NCBI RefSeq assembly: GCF_000963885.1
Contig: NZ_BALE01000017.1
Location: 1-64,000, forward strand
DNA: 64,000 nt
Direction of reading: 5' to 3'
From: Tanticharoenia sakaeratensis NBRC 103193
GTDB taxonomy: Bacteria > Pseudomonadota > Alphaproteobacteria > Acetobacterales > Acetobacteraceae
Within the stretch, counting starts at the first letter, position 1; every line of letters begins with the position of its first letter. The notes under the pieces were generated by a model. It was not told where the DNA came from, made no database searches, and saw only the letters and a list, made by a program, of their open reading frames with translations. A program made the translations under genes and the position numbers. This document shows positions 55,157 through 64,000 of this stretch, in pieces.

Positions 55157-58027
55157 TCAGCGGCGCCACCAGCCTGCACGCGGCGTGGCCGGCTTTTCGT
55201 CGTCCACATTGATAGGCGCCACTGCTGCGCTGTTTTCGGCCGGCTGCGCTTCTGTCGCCGTCTCCGCTTCGACGGCCGGAGCCGTTTCCGTAGCGGAAGC
55301 CGACTTGCGAGGGCGGCCCCGTCCTCGGCGCACCGGCGCGGCCGGTTCGGCCTTCGGCGCTTCAACGACGTCCGTCACTGCGACGGCCGGTGCGGCTTCC
55401 TCGGCCTGGAGACTTTCGACTTCGGCCGCTGCCTTGGCCGCTGCCTTCGGGCGGCGTCCGCGCCGGCGCGGCGCGGGTGCCTCTTCCGCAACAGCCACGG
55501 GGTCGGCAGCAGGCTCCGCAGTCACGGCCGCGTCCTCGAAGGGCGCTTCCGAAACGACGTCTGGCGTCGGCTCGTCCTGTGGCGCTGCCGCCTCCTGCGC
55601 CTCGGTTACGGTCGCCGCGTTCGCCGAACGTCCCCGGCGTCGCGGACGGCGTCCGCGACGCGGCGCCTCGCTTTCCGGAGCGGCATCGTCCGTGCTGACC
55701 GTCTCGGCGACGACATCTTCAACGACCGCCTCCGGTTCCGGCCGCGGAGCAGGAGCCGCTTCGATCGGAACCGTCCGTGTGCGCGGCGTGGGTGCTTCCG
55801 CCTCGGCGGTCTCGGCGAGTTCGATCGCATCGAAGATGTCGAACCGGCCGCCGAACGGATCGGCGGGCGTCGGGCCGACCCAGGCGCGGCGCTCGGGTTC
55901 CGGACGCGGCTGGTGGCGGTCGCGGGGCGTGCGTTCCTCGTGCGGGCGACGCTCCTCGCTGCGCACGCGACGCAGACGGGTGCGACGACGGCCCGGAGCC
56001 ACGAGACCGGGCGCGGCCTCCTCGCCATCTTCCTGCCCCTCGGCGTCCTGCGTTGCCTGCTCGTCAGCCTGCTCGGCCGCGCTCCAGCTGCTTTCCTCGC
56101 CTTCGACCTGCGGTGCGCCGTCCTGCCGCAGATCGGCAGACTGGTTGTCCCGGCGACCACGGCGGCGACGGCGACGGCGACGACGACCACCTTCGCTCCG
56201 ATCCTCGGACGCGCCTTCGGCGGGCGTGGTTTCGACCTCATCGTCCACCTGTGCCGCAACGTCGGCCGGGCCGTCCGTGGTGGCAAGCGTCTCGATCGGG
56301 ATCGCGGCGGGTGCGGGCTCGGACGCTTCACGCGACACGCTGGTCTGTGCCTGCAGGCGGTCGATCCGCAGTTCCGACGGCATCAGGGTTTCGTCGGCCT
56401 GGAACGACACATGCATCCGATGATGCCCTTCGATGTCGTTCAGCCAGCTGCGCTTGTGGTTGAGGATATAGAGCGCAACGCCGCCCGCGACATGCACGAG
56501 AATTTCGGATGCGCGCTGCTTGGCGCCTTCCTCGTCGATCGCACGCAGGACATGAAGCGCCGCGCTCTCGACGCCGCGGACATAGCCCGTTCCCTGGCAG
56601 TGCGGGCAAGGGGACAGCACGGATTCCGCGATGGAGGGGCGCAGACGCTGCCGCGACATCTCGAGCAGGCCGAAATGCGAGATGTGGCCGATCTGGATGC
56701 GTGCACGGTCGGAGCGCAGGGCATCCTTCAGCTTCTTCTCGACCTGCGCGTTATGCCGGCGGCTCTCCATGTCGATGAAGTCGATCACCACGAGGCCCGC
56801 GAGATCGCGCAGGCGGAGCTGGCGTGCGACTTCCTCGGCCGCCTCGAGGTTAGTGCGCAGCGCCGTTTCCTCGACATTGCGCTGGCTGGTGGAGCGGCCG
56901 GAGTTCACGTCGATCGCAACCAGCGCTTCGGTCTGGTTGATGACGAGATAGCCGCCGGACTTGAGCTGGGCCGTGGGCGAGAACATCGCGTCCAGATGGC
57001 CTTCGACCTGATAGCGCGCGAACAGGCTCAGGCCCTGATTGTTCCAGAGTTTCACCTTCTGCACGTTATGCGGCATCAGCATGCGCATGAACTCGCGCGC
57101 GCTCTTCCAGGCCGCTTCGCCGTCGATCACGATCTCCTCGATGTCCTTCGAGAACAGATCGCGGATCGCGCGCTTGATCAGGCTCGCTTCCTCGTAGACT
57201 AGCGTCGGTGCAATCGAGGACAGCGTGTGGGAGCGGATGTCGTCCCAGAGCTGCAGCAGATATTCGCAGTCGCGCGTGATTTCGGGCGCGGGCCGCTGTG
57301 CCCCGGCCGTGCGCACGATCATCGCCATGCCGCGCGGCAGGTTCAGCTCCGCGATGGTCTCGCGCAGGCGCTTGCGATCGGAATCGGAGGTGATCTTGCG
57401 GGAGACGCCGCCGCCGCGCAGGGCGTTGGGCATCAGCACGCAATACCGTCCCGCCAGCGAGATGTAAGTCGTCAGCGCCGCACCCTTGTTGCCGCGCTCT
57501 TCCTTGACGACCTGCACCAGCAGGACCTGACGCCGGCGGATGACCTCCTGGATCTTGTAGCCGCGCAGGAAACGAGCGGTGCGACGGGCCGCGGCGCTCT
57601 CGTCGCCGGTGTCGTTCTCGCCGCCGACCGTCTCGGGCGCACGCCGCCGCGCGCCCTCGTCGGACTCGCCCTCGGAACCCGCATCGGCCGCCTCGTCGGA
57701 GGCGTCCTCGGGGGTCTCGTCCTCGCCGTCCTCGGGCTGATCTTCCTCCTGCAGCGCCAGCAGCTTCTCGCGGTCGGCGACAGGGATCTGGAAATAATCG
57801 GGATGGATCTCGCTGAAGGCCAGGAAGCCGTGGCGATTGCCGCCATATTCGACGAAGGCGGCCTGAAGGCTCGGCTCGACCCGGATCACCTTGGCGAGAT
57901 AGATGTTACCCTTGAGCTGCTTCTTGGTCGACGTTTCGACGTCGTAGTCTTCGAGCCGCTCACCATCCATCACGACCACGCGGGTTTCTTCCGCGTGGGT
58001 CGTATCGATCAGCATACGCTTGTTCAT
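55157..58027 (-). CDS. rne: Ribonuclease E
   Basis: 956 residues. The catalytic half has MNKRMLIDTTHAEETRVVV, an S1 domain split by a very acidic insert (about residues 93-152), catalytic D373 and D416 (ALVAIDVNSG, LVVIDFIDM), and the zinc-link Cys C474 and C477 (PCPHCQG). The C-terminal half is disordered, Ala/Pro/Glu-rich with Arg clusters. It ends in GWWRR; in Caulobacter a C-terminal GWW motif recruits PNPase to the degradosome. ATG 58027 is chosen; the upstream frame to 58324 is the 5' leader. RNase E degrades mRNA and matures rRNA. Confidence 0.95.
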   Translation of the reverse strand: MNKRMLIDTTHAEETRVVVMDGERLEDYDVETSTKKQLKGNIYLAKVIRVEPSLQAAFVEYGGNRHGFLAFSEIHPDYFQIPVADREKLLALQEEDQPEDGEDETPEDASDEAADAGSEGESDEGARRRAPETVGGENDTGDESAAARRTARFLRGYKIQEVIRRRQVLLVQVVKEERGNKGAALTTYISLAGRYCVLMPNALRGGGVSRKITSDSDRKRLRETIAELNLPRGMAMIVRTAGAQRPAPEITRDCEYLLQLWDDIRSHTLSSIAPTLVYEEASLIKRAIRDLFSKDIEEIVIDGEAAWKSAREFMRMLMPHNVQKVKLWNNQGLSLFARYQVEGHLDAMFSPTAQLKSGGYLVINQTEALVAIDVNSGRSTSQRNVEETALRTNLEAAEEVARQLRLRDLAGLVVIDFIDMESRRHNAQVEKKLKDALRSDRARIQIGHISHFGLLEMSRQRLRPSIAESVLSPCPHCQGTGYVRGVESAALHVLRAIDEEGAKQRASEILVHVAGGVALYILNHKRSWLNDIEGHHRMHVSFQADETLMPSELRIDRLQAQTSVSREASEPAPAAIPIETLATTDGPADVAAQVDDEVETTPAEGASEDRSEGGRRRRRRRRRGRRDNQSADLRQDGAPQVEGEESSWSAAEQADEQATQDAEGQEDGEEAAPGLVAPGRRRTRLRRVRSEERRPHEERTPRDRHQPRPEPERRAWVGPTPADPFGGRFDIFDAIELAETAEAEAPTPRTRTVPIEAAPAPRPEPEAVVEDVVAETVSTDDAAPESEAPRRGRRPRRRGRSANAATVTEAQEAAAPQDEPTPDVVSEAPFEDAAVTAEPAADPVAVAEEAPAPRRRGRRPKAAAKAAAEVESLQAEEAAPAVAVTDVVEAPKAEPAAPVRRGRGRPRKSASATETAPAVEAETATEAQPAENSAAVAPINVDDEKPATPRAGWWRR

Positions 58028-58578
58028 AAATCGGGGGACTCCGGTCGTCGCCCCGCGATGCACGTGCGCGGCCGCCGAAGCGGCGCGAGGCGGGCACTGG
58101 GCAAGGGGCGGACTTTGTATGGGGAGAGGTCGGGCCGCCATGATGCCTGCGCCGCCCGATGCAACGAACGGCGCGGCTTGCGGCGGCGCTGTCCGGTACT
58201 GTCGGAAGTGGCGGGTGGCTGGAACGCGGCATCGTGCCTCGACGGGTGAAAACGACCGGTCGGGACGACGCGCGCCAAGACCGGGAAGAGTGTAGCGGGG
58301 CGGGCGCGCATGTCGGCGCGGCACGATGCCCGAGGGGCCTGCGTCCGGTCTGCGGGATCGCCGGGAATGCCGGAAAAAGGGGCATCCTCGCTTGGCGATC
58401 GGACCGCTGAGGGACAGACCTTGCTCCGGTCAGCATGAACGATCCGTGACAGCACGGCAAGAGGCAGCATCGCACGCGCATCCGGTAGCGCGTATGCCAT
58501 TGATCTGCCACGATCCTGCCGTCATCCTGAACCCGTCATGCAACCGGAGGGCGCCGCACCTCCCTGGAGATCCGCCCC
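58028..58578. other. Long GC-rich region between divergent rne and the amidase gene
   Basis: 551 bases with no gene I can support on either strand. It must hold both promoters and probably a long rne 5' leader, since rne mRNA is often autoregulated through its leader. I see small GC-rich hairpins but nothing I would call a known RNA. Confidence 0.5.
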
Positions 58579-59493
58579 ATGTCTGCGGCAGACCCCGATC
58601 GCCGTTCGTCTGGTCTGGCACAATACCATCCAACCCGGCGCGGTTTCGTTGCCGCCGGACTGGCTGCGGTTTCTGCTCCGGCCGTTGCCGCCACGGTCCG
58701 CCATGGCCATCACACGCTGCATACCCTGTCGGCACCCGGCGCGGCTTCGCATGGCCTTCATGCGCCGGCCGTCCTGCGTGCGGCCCCGGCGCCGCTGCCG
58801 CTCGTGATGCTGGATCCGGGACACGGCGGCAAGGATCCGGGCGCGATCGGCGTTTCAGGTACCTATGAGAAGCATATCGCGGAGGCGGCCGCGACCGAAC
58901 TGCAGCGCCAGCTCGTGGCCACCGGCCGCTATCGTGTGCAGATGACACGCAGCGAGGACCGGTTCATTCCGCTCGAAGGGCGCGTGGAGATCGCGCAGGA
59001 CGCGCGGGCCGGCCTGTTCGTCTCGATGCATGCCGATGCGCTGCACGACCCGGGCGTGCGCGGCGCCAGCGTCTATACATTATCGACCGGCGCTTCCGAT
59101 GCGCAGACGGCAGCGCTGGCGCGCCGGGAGAACAGTGCGGACCGGTTCGCCGGGCCTGCGTTTCACGGTGTCTCGCCGGAGATCCAGGAAATCCTGGCCA
59201 GTCTCGTTTCGGAAGAGACGCGACGGGGGTCGGCGCACATGGCCTCCAGCGTGGTGGCATCGTTCAGGAGCCGGATCGGCCTTTTGACCAACCCGTCGCG
59301 TCACGCGGCGTTCGTCGTGCTGAAATCCGCGGAAATTCCATCCGTTCTCGTGGAGATGGGCTTCATGTCCAATCACCTGGATGAGCAGGCGCTTCGCCAG
59401 TCAGCCCATCGCACGCAGGTTGCCTCGGCGATGTGCACCGCCATCGAGCGCTACTTCGCCCAGGGGCCGGGCCTTGCGCGGATGGCAGGCTAG
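58579..59493 (+). CDS. Tat-exported N-acetylmuramoyl-L-alanine amidase (AmiC type)
   Basis: 304 residues. A twin-arginine signal (TRRGFVAAGLAAVSAPAVAA) precedes the Amidase_3 domain. Zinc ligands are visible: His in DPGHGGKDPGA, Glu in GTYEKHIAE, and His in SMHADA; the catalytic Glu is in LVEMGFMSN. It cleaves the septal peptidoglycan side chain in the periplasm during division. No AMIN domain is seen, so septal targeting must be different. Alphaproteobacterial rne-amiC adjacency is common. Confidence 0.92.
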   Translation: MSAADPDRRSSGLAQYHPTRRGFVAAGLAAVSAPAVAATVRHGHHTLHTLSAPGAASHGLHAPAVLRAAPAPLPLVMLDPGHGGKDPGAIGVSGTYEKHIAEAAATELQRQLVATGRYRVQMTRSEDRFIPLEGRVEIAQDARAGLFVSMHADALHDPGVRGASVYTLSTGASDAQTAALARRENSADRFAGPAFHGVSPEIQEILASLVSEETRRGSAHMASSVVASFRSRIGLLTNPSRHAAFVVLKSAEIPSVLVEMGFMSNHLDEQALRQSAHRTQVASAMCTAIERYFAQGPGLARMAG

Positions 59494-59544
59494 GGCGATC
59501 GTCCCGGCCGTTTCGCAGGGACCGGGTTGCAGGAGAGAGTGCGC

Positions 59545-59925
59545 ATGAAGATGCTTCGGATCATGGGAATGACGGCTGTGCTTGCGTCGGTCGGGGCGTG
59601 CGGACCGGTATTCGCGGCGACGATCACGGGCCAGACCAGCTGCGCCGATGCCCTGCGGATGCAGGAGCAGGCAGGACCGCAAGGCGAGGCAGAGCTCAAG
59701 CAGCGCATCGCAGTCGTCCTGAAGACGTATGCGCCTGAGGGCCTCGATGGAAAGGGCGGTATGCCAAGCCCGCAGACGACGGATGTCGCCATGGCCTATG
59801 GGAAGCACTGGTGCCAGCGCCATCCCGATCGCACACTGGCCGATGCAGCGCGCGCGGCGCAGCGTTCGCAGAACAAGTGGATGTCTCTACTGCAGAATGC
59901 CCGGCAATCGTCGGACGGACATTGA
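59545..59925 (+). CDS. Small secreted hypothetical protein (HdeA-like layout, uncertain)
   Basis: 126 residues. Signal peptide MKMLRIMGMTAVLASVGACG... with cleavage near FAA-TIT. The mature part is helical with two Cys (TSCADALRMQ and KHWCQRHP) about 55 residues apart. HdeA acid chaperones have a similar size, signal and Cys pair, but I cannot confirm homology. AGGAG lies 11 bases before ATG 59545. Confidence 0.6.
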   Translation: MKMLRIMGMTAVLASVGACGPVFAATITGQTSCADALRMQEQAGPQGEAELKQRIAVVLKTYAPEGLDGKGGMPSPQTTDVAMAYGKHWCQRHPDRTLADAARAAQRSQNKWMSLLQNARQSSDGH

Positions 59926-59951
59926 AACAGGCTTCCCACCCGTAGCCTGTT
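59926..59951 (+). repeat. Hairpin directly after the small secreted protein gene
   Basis: AACAGGCT and AGCCTGTT pair perfectly around a 10-base loop, starting one base after the stop. There is no T run, so it may be a weak terminator or a stability element. Confidence 0.5.
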
Positions 59952-59969
59952 CGGGTTAGAGACGCGGCC

Positions 59970-60098
59970 ATGACTTCGATCCTGACCTCCAGCGCGCGCC
60001 TGAACGGCCGCCGGCTCGTGCCGGCGCCGACGGCTTGCGTGCAGCGTCGGATTCGCGCGCTCGGCGCACGGCTCGAGCTTCGACTTATCGGCCCCTGA
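59970..60098 (+). CDS. Putative leu leader peptide upstream of leuA
   Basis: 42 codons from ATG 59970 to TGA 60096-60098. It starts MTSILTSSARLNGRRL and ends RLELRLIGP. Three Leu codons (CTC, CTT, CTT) and an Ile fall in the last eight residues at 60072-60089. The TGA is inside the left arm of the hairpin at 60092-60141. This is the layout of amino-acid attenuators: a short ORF rich in the regulated amino acid, stopping in a hairpin before the gene. No recognised homologue by eye. The ribosome-binding site is weak (AGAGA). Confidence 0.55.
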   Translation: MTSILTSSARLNGRRLVPAPTACVQRRIRALGARLELRLIGP

Positions 60099-60141
60099 GC
60101 GTATCTCGCGACGCAGCAGGCTGCGTTGTCATGCTCAGGGG
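60092..60141 (+). promoter_or_regulatory. Nested hairpin in the leuA leader
   Basis: Outer stem CCCCTGAGC / GCTCAGGGG (9 bp, 60092-60100 and 60133-60141). Inner stem ACGCAG / CTGCGT with loop CAGG (60111-60126). A further hairpin GGAGCG / CGCTCC follows at 60159-60177. The outer stem is followed by AGACAAAAAACAGG, not T, so intrinsic termination is not shown; folding may control translation or Rho access. Confidence 0.6.
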
Positions 60142-60214
60142 AGACAAAAAACAGGTGCGGAGCGGTCATGACGCTCCCGAATGTCCGATCAAGTCAGCAG
60201 GAAGTCCCGACACC

Positions 60215-61786
60215 ATGAGCATCCAACATCCGTCCTTCGGCCGTATCGACAGCGATCGGATCATTTTCTTCGATACCACGCTGCGTGATGGCGAGCAGTC
60301 GCCGGGCTTCTCGATGAATCTCGACGAGAAGCTGCGCATGGCGCAGGCGCTGGCCGATCTCGGTGTCGATGTGATCGAGGCGGGCTTCCCCGTCGCCTCC
60401 GAAGGCGATTTCGAATCCGTCCGGCAGATTGCTGAGAGCATACGTGGCCCGGTGATCTGCGGACTGGCGCGCGCCTCCGTCAAGGATATCGAAGCCGCCG
60501 GCCGCGCGGTGGAAAAGGCCGAGCGCCGACGCATCCATCAGTTCATTTCGACGTCCGATCTGCACATGAAATACAAGCTGCGGATGGAGCGCGAGCAGGT
60601 TCTCGAACTGATCGCCATGGGCACGCAGACGGCCCGTCGCTTCACGGACGATGTCGAGTGGTCCGCCGAGGACGGCTCGCGCACCGACCCGGACTTCCTG
60701 TGCCGGTGCGTGGAAGTTGCAATCAGGAACGGCGCGACCACAATCAACATTCCCGATACCGTCGGGTATGCGACGCCCGAAGACATGCGCCGCATCTTCG
60801 CGATGGTGCGCGAGCGCGTGCCGGGGGCGGATCAGGTGATCCTGTCCACGCACAACCATAACGATCTGGGCCTGGCGGTCGCGAACACGCTGGCTGCGGT
60901 CGAAGGTGGCGCCCGACAGATCGAATGCACCATCAACGGCATCGGCGAGCGCGCGGGCAATGCGGCACTCGAGGAAACCGTGATGGCGCTGCGCACGCGG
61001 GCGGATGCGTATCCGTACCGCAACGGAATCGAGACGACGCGCCTGCTGTCCGTGTCGCGTCTGCTGGCGAACATCACGAGTTTCGACGTGCAGCCCAACA
61101 AGGCGATCGTCGGGCGCAATGCCTTTGCGCATGAGAGCGGCATCCATCAGGACGGGATGCTGAAGAATGCGCAGACCTACGAAATCATGACGCCGGAGAG
61201 TGTCGGCTGGAGCAAGTCGTCGCTGGTTCTGGGCAAGCATTCGGGCCGCGCCGCCTTCCGCGACAAGCTGGCAACCCTCGGTTATGCCGATCTGGACGAT
61301 GTGACGATCAACCAGGCGTTCCAGCGGTTCAAGGATCTCGCGGACTCGAAGAAGATCGTTTTCGACGCCGATGTCGTGGCGCTGGTCGACGACGAGACGC
61401 GCGATCACGAGCGGGTACGGTTCGTGGCGCTCGACCTGATGGCAGGGTCGACCCGTCGTGCCGAAGCGACGCTGACGTTGAATGTGGATGGCAACGAGAC
61501 CACCGCGACACGCGAGGGCAATGGCCCGGTGGATGCGGCCTTCAACGCCGTCCATGCGCTGTTTCCGCATGAAGCCACGCTGGCGCTCTACTCGGTGGGC
61601 GCCATCACCGAAGGGTCGGATGCCCAGGCGCGGACGACCGTTCGTCTGGAGGAAGCCGGCAAGCTCGTGGACGGACAGGGGGCGGACGCCGACACGGTCG
61701 TGTCAGCCGTGCGCGCCTATGTTCATGCGTTGAACAAGCTCATTGCCAAGCGCACGCGGCGCGAGCCGGAGGCGCTGAGCGCCTGA
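60215..61786 (+). CDS. leuA: 2-isopropylmalate synthase
   Basis: First committed enzyme of leucine synthesis, 523 aa. Visible: IIFFDTTLRDGEQSPGFSMN (catalytic Arg/Asp), VIEAGFPVASEGDFE, the metal-binding HNHNDLGLAVANTLAA and the C-terminal regulatory domain after residue 390. ATG 60215 is used, with AGGAAG upstream. A leader peptide and hairpins precede it, suggesting control by leucine supply. A strong terminator follows. Confidence 0.97.
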   Translation: MSIQHPSFGRIDSDRIIFFDTTLRDGEQSPGFSMNLDEKLRMAQALADLGVDVIEAGFPVASEGDFESVRQIAESIRGPVICGLARASVKDIEAAGRAVEKAERRRIHQFISTSDLHMKYKLRMEREQVLELIAMGTQTARRFTDDVEWSAEDGSRTDPDFLCRCVEVAIRNGATTINIPDTVGYATPEDMRRIFAMVRERVPGADQVILSTHNHNDLGLAVANTLAAVEGGARQIECTINGIGERAGNAALEETVMALRTRADAYPYRNGIETTRLLSVSRLLANITSFDVQPNKAIVGRNAFAHESGIHQDGMLKNAQTYEIMTPESVGWSKSSLVLGKHSGRAAFRDKLATLGYADLDDVTINQAFQRFKDLADSKKIVFDADVVALVDDETRDHERVRFVALDLMAGSTRRAEATLTLNVDGNETTATREGNGPVDAAFNAVHALFPHEATLALYSVGAITEGSDAQARTTVRLEEAGKLVDGQGADADTVVSAVRAYVHALNKLIAKRTRREPEALSA

Positions 61787-61812
61787 GGCGAACAGTGGGT
61801 CTGAGTAAAAAG

Positions 61813-61843
61813 AACCCCGGTGGAGACATCCGCCGGGGTTTTT
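61813..61843. terminator. Bidirectional terminator between leuA and the glycine-zipper genes
   Basis: AACCCCGGTGG pairs with CCGCCGGGGTT around AGACAT, with T on the right and A on the left, suiting both the leuA transcript and the convergent lipoprotein gene. Confidence 0.92.
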
Positions 61844-61847
61844 CCTG

Positions 61848-62342
61848 TCAGTAGCCGTAACCGTAGCCGCCCTGGGTATAGCTGCCCTGCGGATACCCGC
61901 CCTGCGGGTAGGCATTGTTGTATGCGGGCGGCGGGGCTGCATTGGCGCCGTAGCCGTATTGCGGCGCCGGAGCAGCCTGCTGCGGCGGAGGTGCTGCATA
62001 ACCGTATCCGCCCTGCGTCCAGTTGTTCTGGCCGTAGGCCGGGCGATAATACGGCTGCGCGTAGCCATTGGCCCCGGCGCCCGGCTGGTTCGGCGTCGTC
62101 ACGGCACCTGCACCGGCGCCAAGAACGCCACCGGCCAGCGCCCCGATGGCGGCACCCCGGCCACCGCCCGCGAGCGCGCCGATGGCAGCACCTGTCCCGC
62201 CGCCGATCAGGCCGCCGCCGAGTGCGCGGGAGCCCGGGTTGTAGTCATTGGCACAGGCCGCCAGCATCAGCGGTGCGCAACCGAGCAGCACGACGGCGCG
62301 GGTCGCCGTGCGTCCGTTCAGGTAGTTCATGATGTCGCTCAT
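61848..62342 (-). CDS. Glycine-zipper lipoprotein, 164 aa
   Basis: Lipobox LAAC follows a hydrophobic segment. Residues about 40-85 carry glycine-zipper repeats (GGGLIGGGTGAAIGALAGGGR, then GAAIGALAGGVLGAGAG). The C-terminal half is Gly/Tyr/Pro/Gln-rich (GGYPQGSYTQGGYGYGY). Similar glycine-zipper lipoproteins are outer-membrane or envelope-stress proteins. The start is ATG 62342 with CGGAG nine bases upstream. Confidence 0.8.
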   Translation of the reverse strand: MSDIMNYLNGRTATRAVVLLGCAPLMLAACANDYNPGSRALGGGLIGGGTGAAIGALAGGGRGAAIGALAGGVLGAGAGAVTTPNQPGAGANGYAQPYYRPAYGQNNWTQGGYGYAAPPPQQAAPAPQYGYGANAAPPPAYNNAYPQGGYPQGSYTQGGYGYGY

Positions 62343-62398
62343 GACGCAGCTCCGTGGCGGGTCTGATCGTAATTCAAGTCGCGGTCCATCGTTGCGTA

Positions 62399-62665
62399 TC
62401 AATATCCGCGACGGTTGGGTGTCGTGGCCGCGCCGCCGGCTGCACCGACCGCACCGCCTGTCAGCGCGCCGATGGCAGCGCCCCGTCCACCGCCCGCCAG
62501 CGCGCCGATGGCTGCACCGCCGCCTGCACCGATGAGCGCTCCCGAACCCGCACGGGCGCCGGGATCATACGGATCGCCGCAGCCGCTGAGCGCGATTGGC
62601 GCAACCGTCAGGGTCGCCAAGGTCAGGGCGGTTGCAAATACTCTCTTAGAACGTGACATGATCAT
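62399..62665 (-). CDS. Glycine-zipper lipoprotein, 88 aa (paralogue)
   Basis: 88 residues with lipobox LSGC (TVAPIALSGCGDP) and the same zipper pattern, GSGALIGAGGGAAIGALAGGGR. It lies upstream of the larger paralogue on the same strand, 56 bases apart. AGGAG sits five bases before ATG 62665; ATG 62659 is the alternative. The two genes share long DNA stretches in the zipper part, so they probably arose by duplication. Confidence 0.82.
   Translation of the reverse strand: MIMSRSKRVFATALTLATLTVAPIALSGCGDPYDPGARAGSGALIGAGGGAAIGALAGGGRGAAIGALTGGAVGAAGGAATTPNRRGY

Positions 62666-64000
<1,335 letters not shown>

Noticed and set aside
55185-56423. Plus-strand frames of 300-430 codons opposite rne
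   Set aside because: They arise from the Ala/Pro/Arg-rich low-complexity tail of RNase E and show no family motifs.

Overview
The window is a GC-rich chromosomal segment of an alphaproteobacterium, most likely an acetic acid bacterium (Acetobacteraceae). The main reasons are a fused transaldolase/glucose-6-phosphate isomerase gene (19.5-22.4 kb) inside a pentose-phosphate cluster, a CtrA-type regulator beside fliI, and the chain tol-pal tail (cpoB), tilS, ftsH, glmM. No plasmid, phage, insertion sequence, CRISPR array or rRNA operon was seen. Genes are densely packed, and many neighbours overlap by the four bases ATGA, so translational coupling is common.

Layout. 0-5.8 kb: cpoB (partial), tilS, ftsH, terminator, glmM, thiD. 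5.8-9.0 kb: ctrA (minus) divergent from fliI and a fliJ-like gene. 9.0-12.8 kb: a secreted protein with an M29 aminopeptidase, a GNAT acetyltransferase, and a glycosyltransferase interrupted by a nonsense codon. 12.9-16.8 kb (minus): an exported MRJP/SMP-30-like beta-propeller protein, hisC, an ankyrin protein and a metallo-beta-lactamase-fold hydrolase. 17.3-27.8 kb (plus): tkt, tal-pgi, gnd, zwf, a HAD phosphatase, pgl, rpiA and a DUF1330 gene, with stem-loops or terminators at several internal junctions. 28.0-31.2 kb: a HerA-like ATPase, a BaiN-like flavoprotein and a small proline-rich protein. 31.4-37.4 kb is accessory: an EF-hand/DUF3500 pair, a broken tannase-family esterase, an MFS transporter, a glutathione S-transferase and tRNA-Arg(CCG). 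37.5-47.5 kb: a lipoprotein hydrolase, polA, then a Sco-like protein coupled to a complete peptide-type ABC transporter. 47.5-50.0 kb: a Hint-domain protein with a histidine-rich segment and a luciferase-like monooxygenase. 50.7-64.0 kb: purD, xseA, a lipoprotein/GIN-domain pair, rne, a Tat-exported amidase, leuA with a leucine-rich leader, two glycine-zipper lipoproteins and mreB (cut by the window end).

How genes work together. The 17-28 kb block encodes most of the oxidative and non-oxidative pentose phosphate pathway, the main sugar route expected in acetic acid bacteria. tolpal/cpoB, glmM, the amidase and mreB serve envelope growth; ctrA and fliI/fliJ link cell cycle and motility.

The most notable observation is that CtrA carries Glu at position 51, where the phosphoacceptor Asp is expected, and Asn at position 8, where a metal-binding Asp is expected. 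This is a natural counterpart of the laboratory phosphomimetic D51E and suggests that the usual CckA-ChpT phosphorelay input is lost. Next are a previously unlisted leader peptide with clustered leucine codons leading into a nested hairpin before leuA, and a Sco-like protein with altered metal ligands coupled to a peptide ABC transporter.
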